NCBI RefSeq assembly: GCF_030704535.1
Contig: NC_081820.1
Location: 21,393,001 to 21,457,000 of the forward strand
Direction: 5' to 3'
Length of the DNA: 64,000 nt
Source of the DNA: Vitis vinifera
Taxonomy: Eukaryota; Streptophyta; Magnoliopsida; Vitales; Vitaceae
The notes beneath the pieces are model-generated. The model made no database searches. It was not told where the DNA came from and worked only from the letters and a program-made list of their open reading frames with translations. The position numbers were made by a program, and so were the translations under genes. Each line of letters opens with the position of its first letter. Position 1 is the first letter of the stretch. Positions 12,420-24,623 of the stretch are shown here, in pieces.

Positions 12420-13496
12420 ACTCTTAAGGTTGAGGACTTCTGCAGAGATTTCGTAGCTATGTCATTTAATCAGCATAGTAGTACGGTGGTACTTGACATG
12501 ATGAGGGGTATGTTTTTTCTGCCTGGCATGGGGTTAGGACGATGACAACATGGGCCTATAGAGTTTGTAGCTACCGTTGATCATGATACACCATTTGGGT
12601 TTGGGTTTGTTCTTATAGAAACTGACTTTAGGTATATGGCGCGACTACACCGGGAGAGGGTGAGAGCCTATTTGACTGGCACACCATTTGATTATCCTAT
12701 TCGTCCTCATAAGATGAGCTTGGCAAACTACTTCGTCAGAGGATCAGAGGTTCATCCTCATATAGGGGATTTTGGTGTTGTGACTGATATAGAGGAAGTG
12801 GATGAGCTTCAGCATCAGTTTCACTATTTACAGTCAGGAGATGAGACTTTTGGCGTTGCAGTTTCGGTGATGATCTCTCATTCGTCACCAGATCGAGCCA
12901 ACTTCTTATCTTTGTGCTTTCCAGATAAGACTACTGATTGTGGAATAGTCGTTGAGCCTACTGAGGTGACTAATGGATTTGTTCCTCATGATGAGTATGG
13001 GGATGAGATGGATATGATGAGTATGAGTCAGATTGCCAAGATAGTTCAGCCTGAACCTGCTTCACCATTCGATCCGTTCAGAGTGTCTGCTATCAAGGTT
13101 GCCGAGGAGATCCAAATAGTTCTTGCTCTAGAGCTTATGGAGGATGTTATAGTTGGTGATGATTTGTTTTAGGACACTTTTAACTCTATTGAGGGAGCGT
13201 CCGAATTTGTGGACCCACCTCTTTCATTTGACATTTTATCGGGATTCATTTCCCGTCCTGACGATGTTTATGATTTCGCATCTATGGATTTGAGTATTTT
13301 CGAGTATTTGTCTTTCTCTTGTGATAGTATTTGTATATCTGCACCCCATTCACCCACTCCACAGATATTTGATATAGATGATGAGATTGTGTTGTCTGAT
13401 TCAGATATAGACTCTTTTGATCATGACTCAGATCCCATAGATGAGAGAGTTTCACCTGCTACAGGGGATGTTGAGATTGTTGATTTTGGCACATAG
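12420..13496 (+). pseudogene. Gypsy protease-RT linker with G-patch-like relic
   Basis: At about 12510-12600 broken frames read a glycine-rich GMGLGR segment followed by QHGPIEF, resembling the G-patch-like linker of Tat-type pol. Open pieces at 12636-13172 and 13209-13496 have no catalytic motif and are acidic toward the end. They lead directly into the reverse transcriptase region. Stops separate all pieces. Confidence 0.5.
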
Positions 13497-13499
13497 GAT

Positions 13500-14330
13500 C
13501 ATCCTAGAGAGCTGAAGATTGGTTCACCCTTATCTACAGACGAGATGGGTAGACTTATTCATTTAATCAAGTCATACTTGGATGTTTTTACATGGTCTTA
13601 TGAGGACATGTCAGGTCTTGATCCCTCTACAGTCCAACACCACTTTCCTATCCTACCGCATGCCAGACCAATTAAGTAGAAATTGAGGCAATTGCACCCA
13701 TGTTGGAGTCTACAAGTGAAAGAGGAGATTCAGAAACAACTCAGTGTCGAATTTATATCAGTGGTTGAGTATCCAGAGTGGTTGGCTAATGTCATCCCTG
13801 TTCTCCAAAAGGATGGCAAAGTTAAAGTTTGTGTTGACTTCAGAGACCTTAATAAAGTCAACCCTAAGGATGACTTTCCTCTCCCACATATTGATTTGTT
13901 GGTCGATAGCACTACAAGTCATTCGATGTTATCTTTCATGGATGGGCTTTCAGGGTATAATCATATTTTGATGGCTCTAGATGATATGGAGAAGACAACC
14001 TTCATTACTGAGTTATGCCATTTGGGTTGAAGAATGCAAGAGCCACTGATCATAGGGCTACAACTACTTTATTTCATGACATGATGCGTAGGGATGTGGA
14101 AGTTTATGTGGATGATATGATTGTGAAATCCTGAGTTAGAGCAGATCACCTACCGGCCCTAGAAAAATTCTTTGAGAGGATTCAAAAATTCATATTGAGG
14201 TTGAACCCCAAGAAATGCACCTTTGGAGTGACTTCTGGGAAATTGTTGGGGCATATGGTTAATGAGTGGGGCATAGAAGTCAACCCAGAGGATGCTGGAG
14301 TATGAGATGAGATATGTTATGATTGAGCAC
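13500..14330 (+). pseudogene. Gypsy reverse transcriptase, decayed
   Basis: Translated pieces show the Ty3/Gypsy RT order: LKIGSPLS lead-in, VEYPEWLANVIPVLQKDGK, VCVDFRDLNKVNPKDDFPLP, SFMDGLSGYNHILMA, then at about 14100-14130 VYVDDMIVKS with the catalytic YVDD, and NPKKCTFGV with LLGHMV. Stops or frame changes occur before 13683, after 14030 and just after the YVDD box. The expected end of RT and start of RNase H are partly missing near 14290-14340, which points to an internal deletion. Confidence 0.85.
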
Positions 14331-14990
14331 CTCTACTTAGTGTTAGTTTAGGTCACCAGGAGATTGAGGCATTACATGATAGAGTATTCGGTACGCTTGA
14401 TTTCTCGCCTAAATCCGTTGAGGTATTTGTTTGACAAACCCACATTGACTGGTAGAATGATGAGATGGCTAGTACTTTTGAAAGAGTTTGATATTCAGTA
14501 TGTTTCTCAAAAGTCTATTAAGAGAAGTATCATTGCCGATTACTTAACCTCATTATCGATATTTGAGGGTAGACCAGTTGATGATGATTTTCCAAATGAG
14601 GAGTTTATTGCTATGACTAGCTTATCAGGTTAGCATGTGTACTTTGATGGTGCAACCAACCACTCAGGGTTTGGGATAGGCGTTTTGTTGATATCACCCC
14701 AAGGTGACCATATTCCGAGGTCAAGTCGTTTGGTGTTTTCAGATCAATATCTCGCCACGAACAACATAGTTGAGTATGAAGCTTGTATCCTTGGTCTAGA
14801 GACTGCATTGGAGCTTGGTACTAGATAGATGGAGGTATTCAGTGACTCCAATTTGTTACTTAAACAGATTCAAAGTGATTGGAGAACTAGAGACGTAAAG
14901 CTTAGGTTATACCATGCTTATTTAGAGTTACTTGTTGGCAGATTTGATGACTTGAGATACACTCGTCTACCTAGAGCATAAAACCAGTTT
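14331..14990 (+). pseudogene. Gypsy RNase H and second RNase H, decayed
   Basis: 14364-14633 carries the C-terminal part of the RT-linked RNase H (NPLRYLFDKPTLTGRMMRW, then VLLKEFDIQYV and ADYL). Directly after a stop, 14634-14990 gives a second RNase H with the YFDGATN, NNIVEYEACILG and EVFSDSN motifs that hold the catalytic D, E and D. This duplicated RNase H marks the Tat/Ogre branch. One stop interrupts the second domain at about 14827. No integrase zinc finger or DDE core follows. Confidence 0.8.
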
Positions 14991-17084
14991 TAAGAGCCTA
15001 CCAATGTGGGTCTGCTGTAGAAGTATTACGTTTAAGATTATAGTCGTAGGATGGGTGGACATCATTTCGATTAGCCTTACACCTTATCACTTTTATTGAT
15101 GTATTAGACCGTTGCTAGCCCATTGAGCCTCACGTGGTATTCTATAACCTTTTCTTTTCTATAGCCCAACTTATCATTTCTACCCCTGGGTTGGGACCCT
15201 TTGTTGTATAGTTTTGCTTTGCTAGCAAAGACTCATGAGCTATGGACTTATAGGCTTATCTTCCTCATCCTTGATATTATCACCTCATCACCTTGTATGT
15301 TGCATTCCATTATTTTCACATTTTTATCTCTATCTTAGCTTTCATTATTGGTCGTTACACTTCATATTCTCTTCACTTGGAATGTTGATTCTTCACATAT
15401 TGATGCATAGAGAGTAGTCGTATCACCCCTTTCATTCCATCATTTGACATTGATTCAGAGATTTTAGCTTGAGAGTTTGTCTCATAGGATGGGGTTTCAT
15501 GTGTTCGACAGTAATTTGAGGAGGGTTTATTCATTCCTTTTAGTTTCTCATTGGAGTAAGATTTATTGATGACTAGGGTAGGCATACGCAACAAAAAAAA
15601 AACAACAAGGCAAAAAAAAAAAGGTCAGTGATATGTTTGTACTTGACATCCTACTCCCATGTGTTGCTATTCAAGCATTGTTTATTAGTTTTATCATTGA
15701 GGGTTTGTGCGAGTTTTCCATGAGGACGTTTCCGTTCCTTGAGCCACTTTCATTATGCAGTTGGAGGGATGAAAGTTTTCATGAGATCCTTGTCTCTTGG
15801 ATCAGAGTGGTTGTACTTTATAGGTATGAGAGTTGAGTAACCTTTCATTAAGGTCTCCGAATAAGTGTTTTCTGTACTACTCCATTATAGGTGATATGAT
15901 TTACCTTTATTGTATTGATATGTGTTGCTCGTCATTCCTTTTTGCTTTCTCACTACTTTCATTTGATTTTTTCCATCATTTCTTTCTTACTATTTATCCA
16001 TTTTTTTGTCCCATTTTGACACTTATACACCTTCTTGATTCGACACCTTTCTTCATGATCCACTGATGGCTTGATTGTTGACTCCTCTTAAGTTCACTTG
16101 CTCATGTGATTTTTCTATGCATTACACTATACGTGAAGGTATGGATTTGATCATTGGGTATTTGAGCCTAGTTTCCCTTCATTTCTTTCACCCTATAACC
16201 CTAGCCTACGTTACGTCTCACGTCTTAAGACCACCCTGAGGCCATGAGATCAGACGTTATCTTTGACAATTTTCACTTGGACGGGCTTATGTAGATTGGT
16301 TGAAGTATCGTTGTTACTATGTTTTCTCTTATAGGAAATACTTTTGGAAACATTTAGTTTTCTCTCTCCTGCTTGGTATATTGATGTTTGATGGATTTTT
16401 GAGTTCAGAGACAATCTATTGATGATATCGGATTCATCATTTTGTTGTGCATCAGATATCCATATTGGGGCATATTATCCCTTTGCTCTGAGATCCTTAG
16501 TCGTGATTAGGTTGTGTGGCTATCCTTGATCTTGATTATCGAGATGTTTGATTGATGTTAATAGGTGGTTGATTGACGTTGACAGATGTTTGGTTGATGA
16601 TGTCATATTCTTTGTTGTGGACCAGGTATCCATACTAGGGCATATTCCCCATTTTCATCGATGAGGTTTGATTAGGCAATAGTACGAGAATGGATGATAG
16701 GTGTTGGTTCTTTACCTCATGACTTTGACATTAGACCTTGTACTGGAGCATATTTCCCCCATATTCTTTATGTATTCTTGGGATTGAGGCGGCTGCTAGC
16801 TTGATTTTAGATTGAACATTAGTATGGGACTTCCGATGATTTATGATATCAAGACCTTCCTATATGGTCTTATTGAGATAGATATGGATCGCATCAAGTT
16901 TCACCTGAGGAGCATTGATGGCTTCTTTAGTCGGGTGTTTATGTGATAAATTGTTTTTGTCATATTTACATTGCAAATCGGGTTATTCATATGAGCAGTA
17001 TGTTGTGTACTTCGAGATTTGTTTTCAAATAAGTTGTGATGCACAGACTTCGAGATTCAGTCTATGAAATCTTTCGACATATCA
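14991..17084 (+). other. Gypsy internal region without recognisable coding
   Basis: The integrase gene would be expected here but I find no HHCC or DDE motif in any frame. Only short ORFs occur (15235-15417, 15633-15836, 15833-16066), hydrophobic and without known domains. The phrase catattggggcatatt and relatives recur near 16460, 16630 and 16750 and resemble the polypurine tract. This is probably the long 3' untranslated part joined to a pol deletion. Confidence 0.6.
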
Positions 17085-18830
17085 TCTCTCACGACCTAGA
17101 GTCGTTTTTCTCCTTTATAACCCATAGTCATTTTTTTTCCATTTAGAGCCCAGAGCTCATGACCCAAAGTCGTTTTTCTCATTTATGATCCAAAGTCATT
17201 TCTTTTCCATTTAGAGCCCAAAGCTCATGACCCAAAGTCGTTTTTCTCATTTATGACCCATAGTCATTTCTTTTCCATTTAAAGCCCAGAGCTCACGACC
17301 TAGAATCGTTTTTCTCATTTATGACCCAGAGTCATTTCTTTTCCATTTAGAGCCTACAACTCACGACCCAGAGTCTTTTTTTCTCATTTATGACCCAGAG
17401 TCATTTCTTTTCCATTTAGAGCCTAGAGCTCATGACCCAAAGTCATTTTTCTCATTTATGACCCAGAGTAAATTTTTTTCCATTTAGAGCCCAAAGCTCA
17501 CGACCTACAGTCATTTTTCTCATTTATGACCTAGAGTCATTTGTTTTCCATTTAGAGCCCAGAGCTCACGACCCAGAGTTGTTTTTCTCATTTATAACCT
17601 AGAGTCATATTTTTTCCATTTAGAGCCTAGAGCTCACGATCTAGAGTTGTTTTTCTCATTTATGACGTTGAGTCATTTCTTTTCCATTTAGATCCCAAAG
17701 CTCACGACCTAGAGTCGTTTTTCTCATTTATAACTCAAAGTCATATTTTTTTTTTTCCATTTAAAGCCCAAAACTCATGACTCAGAGTCGTTTTTCTCAT
17801 TTATGACCTAGAGTCATTTCATTTCCATTTAGAGCCCAGAGCTCACAACCTAGAGTCGTTTTTTCTCATTTATGACCCAGAGTCATTCATTTTCAATTTA
17901 GAGCCCAGAGTTGTTTTTCTCATTTATGACCCAGAATCATTTCTTTTCCATTTAGAACCTAGAGCTCACGACCTAGAGTAATTTCTTTTCCATTTAGAGC
18001 CCAGAGCTCACGACCTAGAGTCATTTTTTTCCCATTTAGAGTCCAGAGCTCATGACCTAAAGTCATTTTTCTCATTTATGACCCAAAGTCATATCTTTTC
18101 CATTTAGAGCCTAAAGCTCACGATCCAAACTCATTTTTCTCATTTATGACCCAGAGTCATTTCTTTTCCATTTAGAGCCCAAAGCACACGACCTAGAGTC
18201 GTTTTTTCTCATTTATGACCCAGAGTAATTTCTTTTCCATTTAGAGCCCAGAACTCACGACCTAGAGTTGTTTTTCTCATTTATAACTCGGAGTCATTTC
18301 TTTTCTATTTAGAGCCTAAAGCTCACGACCGAGAGTGGTTTTTCTCATTTATGACCTAGAGTCATTTCTTTTCCATTTAAAGCCCAGAGCTCACGACCTA
18401 GAGTCGTTTTTCTCATTTATGACTCAAAGTAATTTCTTTTCCATTTAGAGCCCAGAACTCACGACCTAGAGTCGTTTTTCTCATTTATGACCCATAGTCA
18501 TTTCTTTTCCATTTAGAGCCTAGAGCTCACAACCCAGAGTCGTTTTTCTCATTTATGACCAATAATCATTTCTTTTCCATTTAGAGCCCAGAGCTCACGA
18601 CCTAGAGTCGTTTTTCTCATTCATGACCCAGAGTCGTTTTTCTTACTTATGACCCAGAGTCATTTCTTTTCCATTTAGAGCCTAGAGCTCACGACCTAGA
18701 GTCTTTTCTTTTCCATTTAGAGCCTTGAGCTCACAACCTAGAGTCGTTTTTTCTCATTTATAGCCCAGAGTCATTCTTTCCACGTAGTGCCTTGAGCTCA
18801 CGACATAGAGTTGTTCCATTTTTGTGATAG
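17085..18830 (+). repeat. 68-bp tandem repeat in the Gypsy 3' untranslated part
   Basis: About 25 degenerate units of 68 bp: ctcacgacctagagtcg, then tttttctcatttatgaccc, agagtcatttcttttcc and atttagagcccagag. For example, units start at 18391 and 18459, exactly 68 apart. Each unit has two similar halves (gacc-agagtc-tttt-tcattta), so the array probably grew from a ~34-bp half unit. Some units lack a half. Tat/Ogre elements are known to carry such hypervariable arrays just before the 3' LTR. Confidence 0.92.
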
Positions 18831-18968
18831 CAACCCCATGTCTCGAGTTTACTCTCGTTTAGGACAAAATCTCTGGTTTTTTTCTTTTAGTTGTTCGGTA
18901 TAGTTCACTTCATTCCGCTCATTATTCATATTTTTTTACTCACATTCCCTACACTTGTGATCTCTACC

Positions 18969-18983
18969 AAAGAGGGGCATATT
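18969..18983 (+). other. Gypsy polypurine tract
   Basis: AAAGAGGGGCATATT ends directly before the TGTAGACC that starts the 3' LTR at 18984. A purine-rich stretch at this place primes plus-strand DNA synthesis. Confidence 0.75.
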
Positions 18984-19159
18984 TGTAGACCCTCAATTTT
19001 TTCCTCGTAGCACATGTCCTATTAGGTATTTGTTCGATATTTTATAGCAATTCCCTAGTGGCCCATTGCTACTTGTGTAGCCTATCTTTTCTAAGCCACC
19101 TTGGGGACTTTGGTTGAGAGATTTATTTAACTCCATTGTGACTCTTGGCAGCCCTAATT

Positions 19160-19760
19160 TAGACTTAGGCCCATTAGGCACCACCTTAGGCCCACTTAGG
19201 CACCTTAGGCCCACTTAGATACACTTGGCCCATTAGGTACCACCTTAGGCCCACTTAGATACATTTGGCCCATTAGGCACCACCTTAAGCCCACTTAGGC
19301 AACCTAGGCCCATTTAGATACACTTGGCCAATTAGGTACCACCTTAGGCCCACTTAGATACATTTGGCCCATTAGGCACCACCTTAAGCCCACTTAGGCA
19401 CCATAGGCCCACTTAGATACACTTGACCCATTAGGTACCACCTTAGGCCCACTTAGGCACCCTAGGGCAATTTAGATACACTTGGCCCATTAAGTACCAC
19501 CTTAGGCACACTTAGGCACCCTACGCCCATTTAGATACACTCGACCAATTAGGCACCACCTTAAGCCCACTCAGGCACCCTAGGCCCATTTAAATACACT
19601 TGGCCTATTAGGCACCACCTTAGGCCCACTTAGGCACCTTAGGCCCATTTAGATGCACTCGGCCCATTAGGCACCACCTTAGGTCCACTGAGGCACCCTA
19701 AGCCCATTGAGATGCACTCGGCCCATTAAGCACCACCCTAAGCCCACTTAGGTCACCTTT
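19160..19760 (+). repeat. GGCCCA-rich tandem repeat in the 3' LTR
   Basis: Same array as at 3670-4115 but longer here, so unit number has changed since the LTRs were identical. It is built from taggcccacttaggcaccc, cacttggcccattaggcacc and related phrases. Confidence 0.9.
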
Positions 19761-20997
19761 CAAGGAATTTTTGCATGTTTGCATGGTATTCTATGGGTTG
19801 ATCTTTGAATGACATATAGGCTATAGATAAGGAAGGTTAAGCATTTTTTTGGAAGAAAGGATCATTCAGCGTTTTAGAGGGAAGAAACGAATAGATAATA
19901 TCTTTGGGAAGGTGACTCAGCAGCACGCGGATGCTTGCTAGCTCTCTCCGGGCTAGTGAGTGGTTTTTTGTTTTTTTCCATGTAAGCGGAGTCAACAGGA
20001 AGGTGCAAAAGATGTTCATGGAAAGGGACCACACTGGTTTTGGAAGGGTGGATTTAGGGCATGAAAGAAGGACGCTCATGGGAATGAATGAGGATAGTTT
20101 TGTGGGGAAAATACAGAAGAAGAAAATAGTTTTTTTTTTTTTTTTTTAGGGAAAAGAAATTTTGAAGAAGGAAAAGAAAGGAAAATGCAACATGAGAAAA
20201 CAATCGGAGAGGAGGCTTGAGGAAGACAGATCTAGAAAAGAAAAAATTGGCAGCACCAAACGAAAAAAATGATCAACCGAGCATGATTAGAAGTGTGAGT
20301 GAGATCAATTGGGAGAGAATAGAGAGTTGGACTGCACCATAAAAAGGCTCTGGAAAGCATCAATTCTAGGCTGCAACCTACAGCCGCATGACCCCCATGA
20401 ATTACACCCACCACTAGTCCATTCACAACGCATAAATCCCTTTATTTTGGCAAGTAGAGAGGTGCAGTCGCACCGTAAGGGAGGGGGAAAAAAGAGATCA
20501 GCCAAGCACCATTCTGCAGGGTGAAAAGGTGCAGCTACACCATTGGAAGAGAGAAAGAAATAGTTACACCAAAGAAAGAAGATAGGAGTGTGCTTTGGAA
20601 GGTGGAAATGAGATATTGGGAGATTTTTTGGGAAGAATGAAGGTTGGTCTTGAGAGATATTTTGGCCTCAAGTTTGATGATATTGAGATCATGAGATTAT
20701 GAAGAAGATCCAGGGCATGTTTTGGAAGAAACTCAGGTCATTTTCAGAAGGGTTTTAAGCTACAATTTGAAAAGTTTTTTTTTTTTTTTTTGCCATAATC
20801 TCAAGGTGAACTTCAGGTCATGTTCGGGAGAGTATTCAGGGCCATTTTCTAAGGCAGTTCAAGATGCATTTTTAGGGAAGGATGTCGTTGAAAGATGGTA
20901 GAGGGAAACATGATGATTAGGAGGTGAGTGAGATCAATTGGGAGAGAAGAGAGAGGTGGGTTGTATCAGAAAAAGCTTCGGGAAATGCTATTGCATC

Positions 20998-21480
20998 AGG
21001 GAGCCGCACCATGCATTGAGGCTTCACCCCACTTTCCAAAGATACCCACGCAGTTGCAAGTTGAGGAGAAGCACACCATAGTCGCGCCATGCATTGAAAC
21101 TTCACTCCATTCTCCAAAGATACTCACACGGATGCAAGTTGAAGAGGAGAACACCACAGTCGCACAATGCATTGAGGCTTCACTCCACTCTCCAAATGTA
21201 CCCACAAGACTACAAGTTGAAGAGGAGCACACCACAATCGCGCCATGCATTGAGGGAGTTGCACCATGCATTTAAATTTCACTCCACTCTCCAAAGATAC
21301 CCCCACGGCTGCAAGTTGAAGAGGAACACACCACAGCCGCACCATGCATTAAGGGAGTCACACCATGCATTGAGGAAGCCGCACCATGCATTGAAACTTT
21401 ACACTACTTTTCAAAGATACCCACATGGCTGTAAATTGAAAATGAGCACACCACAATCGCACCATGCATTGAGAACCATC
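20998..21480 (+). repeat. 78/99/120-bp minisatellite in the 3' LTR
   Basis: Counterpart of 5464-6010. Spacing of the shared aagttga phrase is 78, 78, 99 and 120 bp. The differences are whole 21-bp steps and reflect one, two or three copies of the caccatgcattgagggagtcg-type subunit. All spacings are multiples of three. Confidence 0.88.
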
Positions 21481-23653
21481 CACACCACTCCTTTGAAGAA
21501 AGATTCAACACACATCTCCACGTAAAGGAGATTCACTCACACGGTTACCACTTTAGGAAGCATATAGTCCACGCACCTATCCAACTGGGTAAGTTGATTC
21601 TTCTCTTATATATTTTTTTAATTAGTCAAATACAATTAATACAATGTGTTAAAGATTTTCTTTGAATTTATTGTAGTACATTTGTAAGTCATCTTTAAAT
21701 TTGAGTTATATTTATTTACTTATGTGTTATCTATTTATCCATTTGATAATTAAATTTATTCTATAGGTTAGAGATTTAGTTTTAAAAATCTATTTTGGTT
21801 AGTTTTTAATTTAACTTTAGGCTTAGGTGCTCTTATAAAATTTTGGTTTGTTAAAATAATTGATCATATGTGTTAAGAATTTGATTTTAGATTTTCCTTA
21901 ATTAGTGTTTAATTCATTTTAAGCTTAGATTTCATTTTAGTAGTCTAAGTTTATTAGAAAATTGATGCCATGAATTCATTTTTCTTAGTTTGCTTTCATT
22001 TAATTTGATTCATTTCAATTATTTTAGGTTACTTTTATAATTTTAGGTCATTAATAAAATCAAGTCTATGTTTGAGAGTTCATGCCTTTAGTTTACTCTG
22101 ATTTAGCCTCACTCATCTATTCAGTTTAGGTGTTTTCTATCATATTAGTTCATTAATAAAATTAATTCTATGATTGAAAATTCATGTTTGTCTTGATTTA
22201 ATTTGGTCCATATTAATTAGTGTAGATGTGTTTGCGTATTTAATTGGTTACATGTTGGTTCTTGATTGTTATTCTCAATTGATGTGCTTCTTGAATACTT
22301 GTCATTAATTTTTGGTGGATGTCTCATTAGCTTATTTGATCTAAGTTTGAATAGTTTATTGCTTTGATAATCTCTTGTAAAATTTACTTTTCAAAGGCCA
22401 TTGGAAAACAATGAAGATTGACCTCCATTCTCACCACTTTAGTTTGTTCAGTTGTCAAAAATTTTACTTTATGATTTTATTTTATTTTCTTTGCTTGGTA
22501 TTTTTTTTCTTATTTTTTGTTGTTTTCAAATCAATCTCTTTTATTTTAAAACAAAACACTTTTCTCAAAAGATCCCTTTGAAAATCTATTTTAAAAAATT
22601 CATTTAGAGTCCTTAGAATCAAAATCTCATATATTTTTTTATAATAATATGCAACCATGTTTTGATCGGTTCACATCTTTCTCAGTTTTCAATAAAAGCT
22701 ATGGTTTTGAGTAAGACATGAATCCAAGCTTGTGGTCCCAAACAAATGAGATAATTCTAGGCTAGATTTGCGTACATCAATCAGGGAATTGGTCAAACCC
22801 TTACATAAGAGAATCTTTCTAAAACTCATCTTTGATGCCACTTTGCTACTTGTTGAAATCATGTCTATCTATTTTTTTAGGAATTATATGCCAGATATAT
22901 GTGATAATTGTGGATTTCGTATACTTTGATAATTTTTGCTATACTGATTAGATAACAAGCATGCTAGGATTTCTAATTCTATTATTTATTATCTAACTCG
23001 CCATATCCTACGGAAGAGCATGATAAGTTATCTATGCTATCCAGGTACGCCCTCTATCACCTATCTTCTAAATTCTATGAATATGCTTGTCATTGCGAAC
23101 TGCATCTATGTTTGATAGTGCTTGGGTGTCTTGATATTTGTTTCATTGTTCAATTATTTCTAATAAAGCGCATGCTGGATGATATACTATTTCAACTAAC
23201 TTTGATGTCTTGTGATAGCATTTAGGAAGCAGTCCAGGTATGCACCTTAAATCTTCTTTATGATTGTGATAAGTTTTCTTGTTAAGCATGCTATATTTTT
23301 TAAAATCACCTAGCCTACCTGGGTATAAATAATCAACTGAATTAATTACCACATTTCCCTTAACTTAGTCAGTAGAGACTTTTATAGGGCTTAGAGGGGT
23401 GCTACCTTTTAGAGGTACCTTCCCAATAGGTAACCTGATCCCCGGACCAAGACTCGGATTTTTCAAAGACATGTTTTTCCAAAACTATGGAGTCACTTCT
23501 TTAGCATTTTATTTCTTGTTTTATTTTTCCTTTAAAATAAAAATAAAATAAGTGGGAACTTTGACTTTTCCAAAACTATTTTTTCACCACAAATAAAAGT
23601 GAGTCTCGCCGATTGAGTGGGGACGCATGTGAAAAATGCGGGTCCACAACCAC

Positions 23654-24623
23654 CTTATAACTTGGCACTATTTTTCTTTTTGCTACCGCTATTTTGTGTT
23701 GGAACTTCAAGAATATGCGGACCCTCATATTTGAACACTTCCTAATCCACCATTGGATCTCTCACCTCCTTTTGAATGCTTTTACATGACCTAATATTAA
23801 GGTCAACCCAAGAACACTTATAAATGTTCTTTTAAGGAGATGAGGAAGGGGGACTTGGGAGGCCCCTTAGTGGAAAGCTCTTCTTCAACCTCTATCCTTA
23901 AGACTTACTACTGCCACCTTAATCTTTGCAATATTTTCCAACTTCTAAGAGCTTTTTAATGCATTAAACACCTTTATCTTCATTGTATTTTCCTTTAGCT
24001 ATACTTTCTAGTTTTGTACAACTTTGCAACTTAATCGTAGATTTCAAAGGTTATTGTTTCGTACCCTGTTTTTTATTTTGTGATATATTTTGGTGTTTTA
24101 GAAAAATGCTATGGTGATATATGTTCCTACTTGAGAAAAATGAGGAGAGAAATGATTAATGCAACAAATACAAACTTTTTTTAACTAAGTCATCATTTTT
24201 AGAGGGAGTGTGTTTCTACCATACAAATAATGGGGTCAAATGGAGTCAAATCCATTATGTGTACTCAAGTTGGATTGAGCTCTATATGACTTCACAAGCC
24301 TTCAAATATCAACAAAGAAACCAATTCAATACCAACTAGAGCTATCAAATCCAATATTTCTTTTATTTACTTTTAAATAAGATTCATATGAACACAACAA
24401 TATAATGTTTGAGGAATCTATAAGATAATGAAACATTGACAACTTGAAACTCATCCTTTAAGTTTGAGTTCACAAAGAAAGTTTAACAGTGACTTGATTA
24501 CAAGCCAAATTTAGCAAAGTAATAAAATACTATAAGAGTATTATCAATTTCAAAGATAAATAACTTTGTTAACTCCTATTTAATACAATAGAGTATTGAA
24601 AAGACCATTCTCCCTTATTTCTT
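23654..24623. other. 3' flank of STS-A
   Basis: No gene seen. About 24050-24230 matches sequence beside STS-C (41780-41896) and STS-F (58140-58250), including the aactaag site that carries the solo LTR in the C copy and is empty here. From about 24360 to the stop codon it is collinear with the 3' flanks of STS-C, E and F, and probably holds the 3' untranslated region. Confidence 0.6.

Larger units (their letters stand above)
3503..23648 (+). mobile_element. Full-length Ty3/Gypsy retrotransposon, Tat/Ogre type, 20.1 kb
   Basis: Two direct LTRs (3503-8960 and 18984-23648) begin TGTAGACC and end GGTCCACA. They are flanked by the 5-bp target duplication ACCAC at 3498-3502 and 23649-23653. Order: 5' LTR, tRNA-Arg-type primer site, decayed gag, protease, reverse transcriptase, RNase H, second (archaeal-type) RNase H, long non-coding 3' part with a 68-bp satellite, polypurine tract, 3' LTR. 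LTRs near 5 kb, the tRNA-Arg primer, the extra RNase H and satellites in the 3' untranslated part are known traits of the Tat/Ogre branch. No integrase is visible and all coding parts carry stops, so it cannot be autonomous. The first 100 bases of the two LTRs differ at about nine positions, so the insertion is old. Confidence 0.9.
18984..23648 (+). repeat. 3' LTR of the Gypsy element
   Basis: 4665 bp, starting TGTAGACC and ending GGTCCACA, collinear with 3503-8960 apart from the MITE, the ATT microsatellite and repeat-number changes. It keeps the empty MITE site at 23027-23034. The right target duplication ACCAC follows at 23649-23653. Confidence 0.9.

Noticed and set aside
17085-18830. CRISPR-like array
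   Set aside because: Units are contiguous, with no unique spacers, in a plant retrotransposon; it is a tandem satellite.
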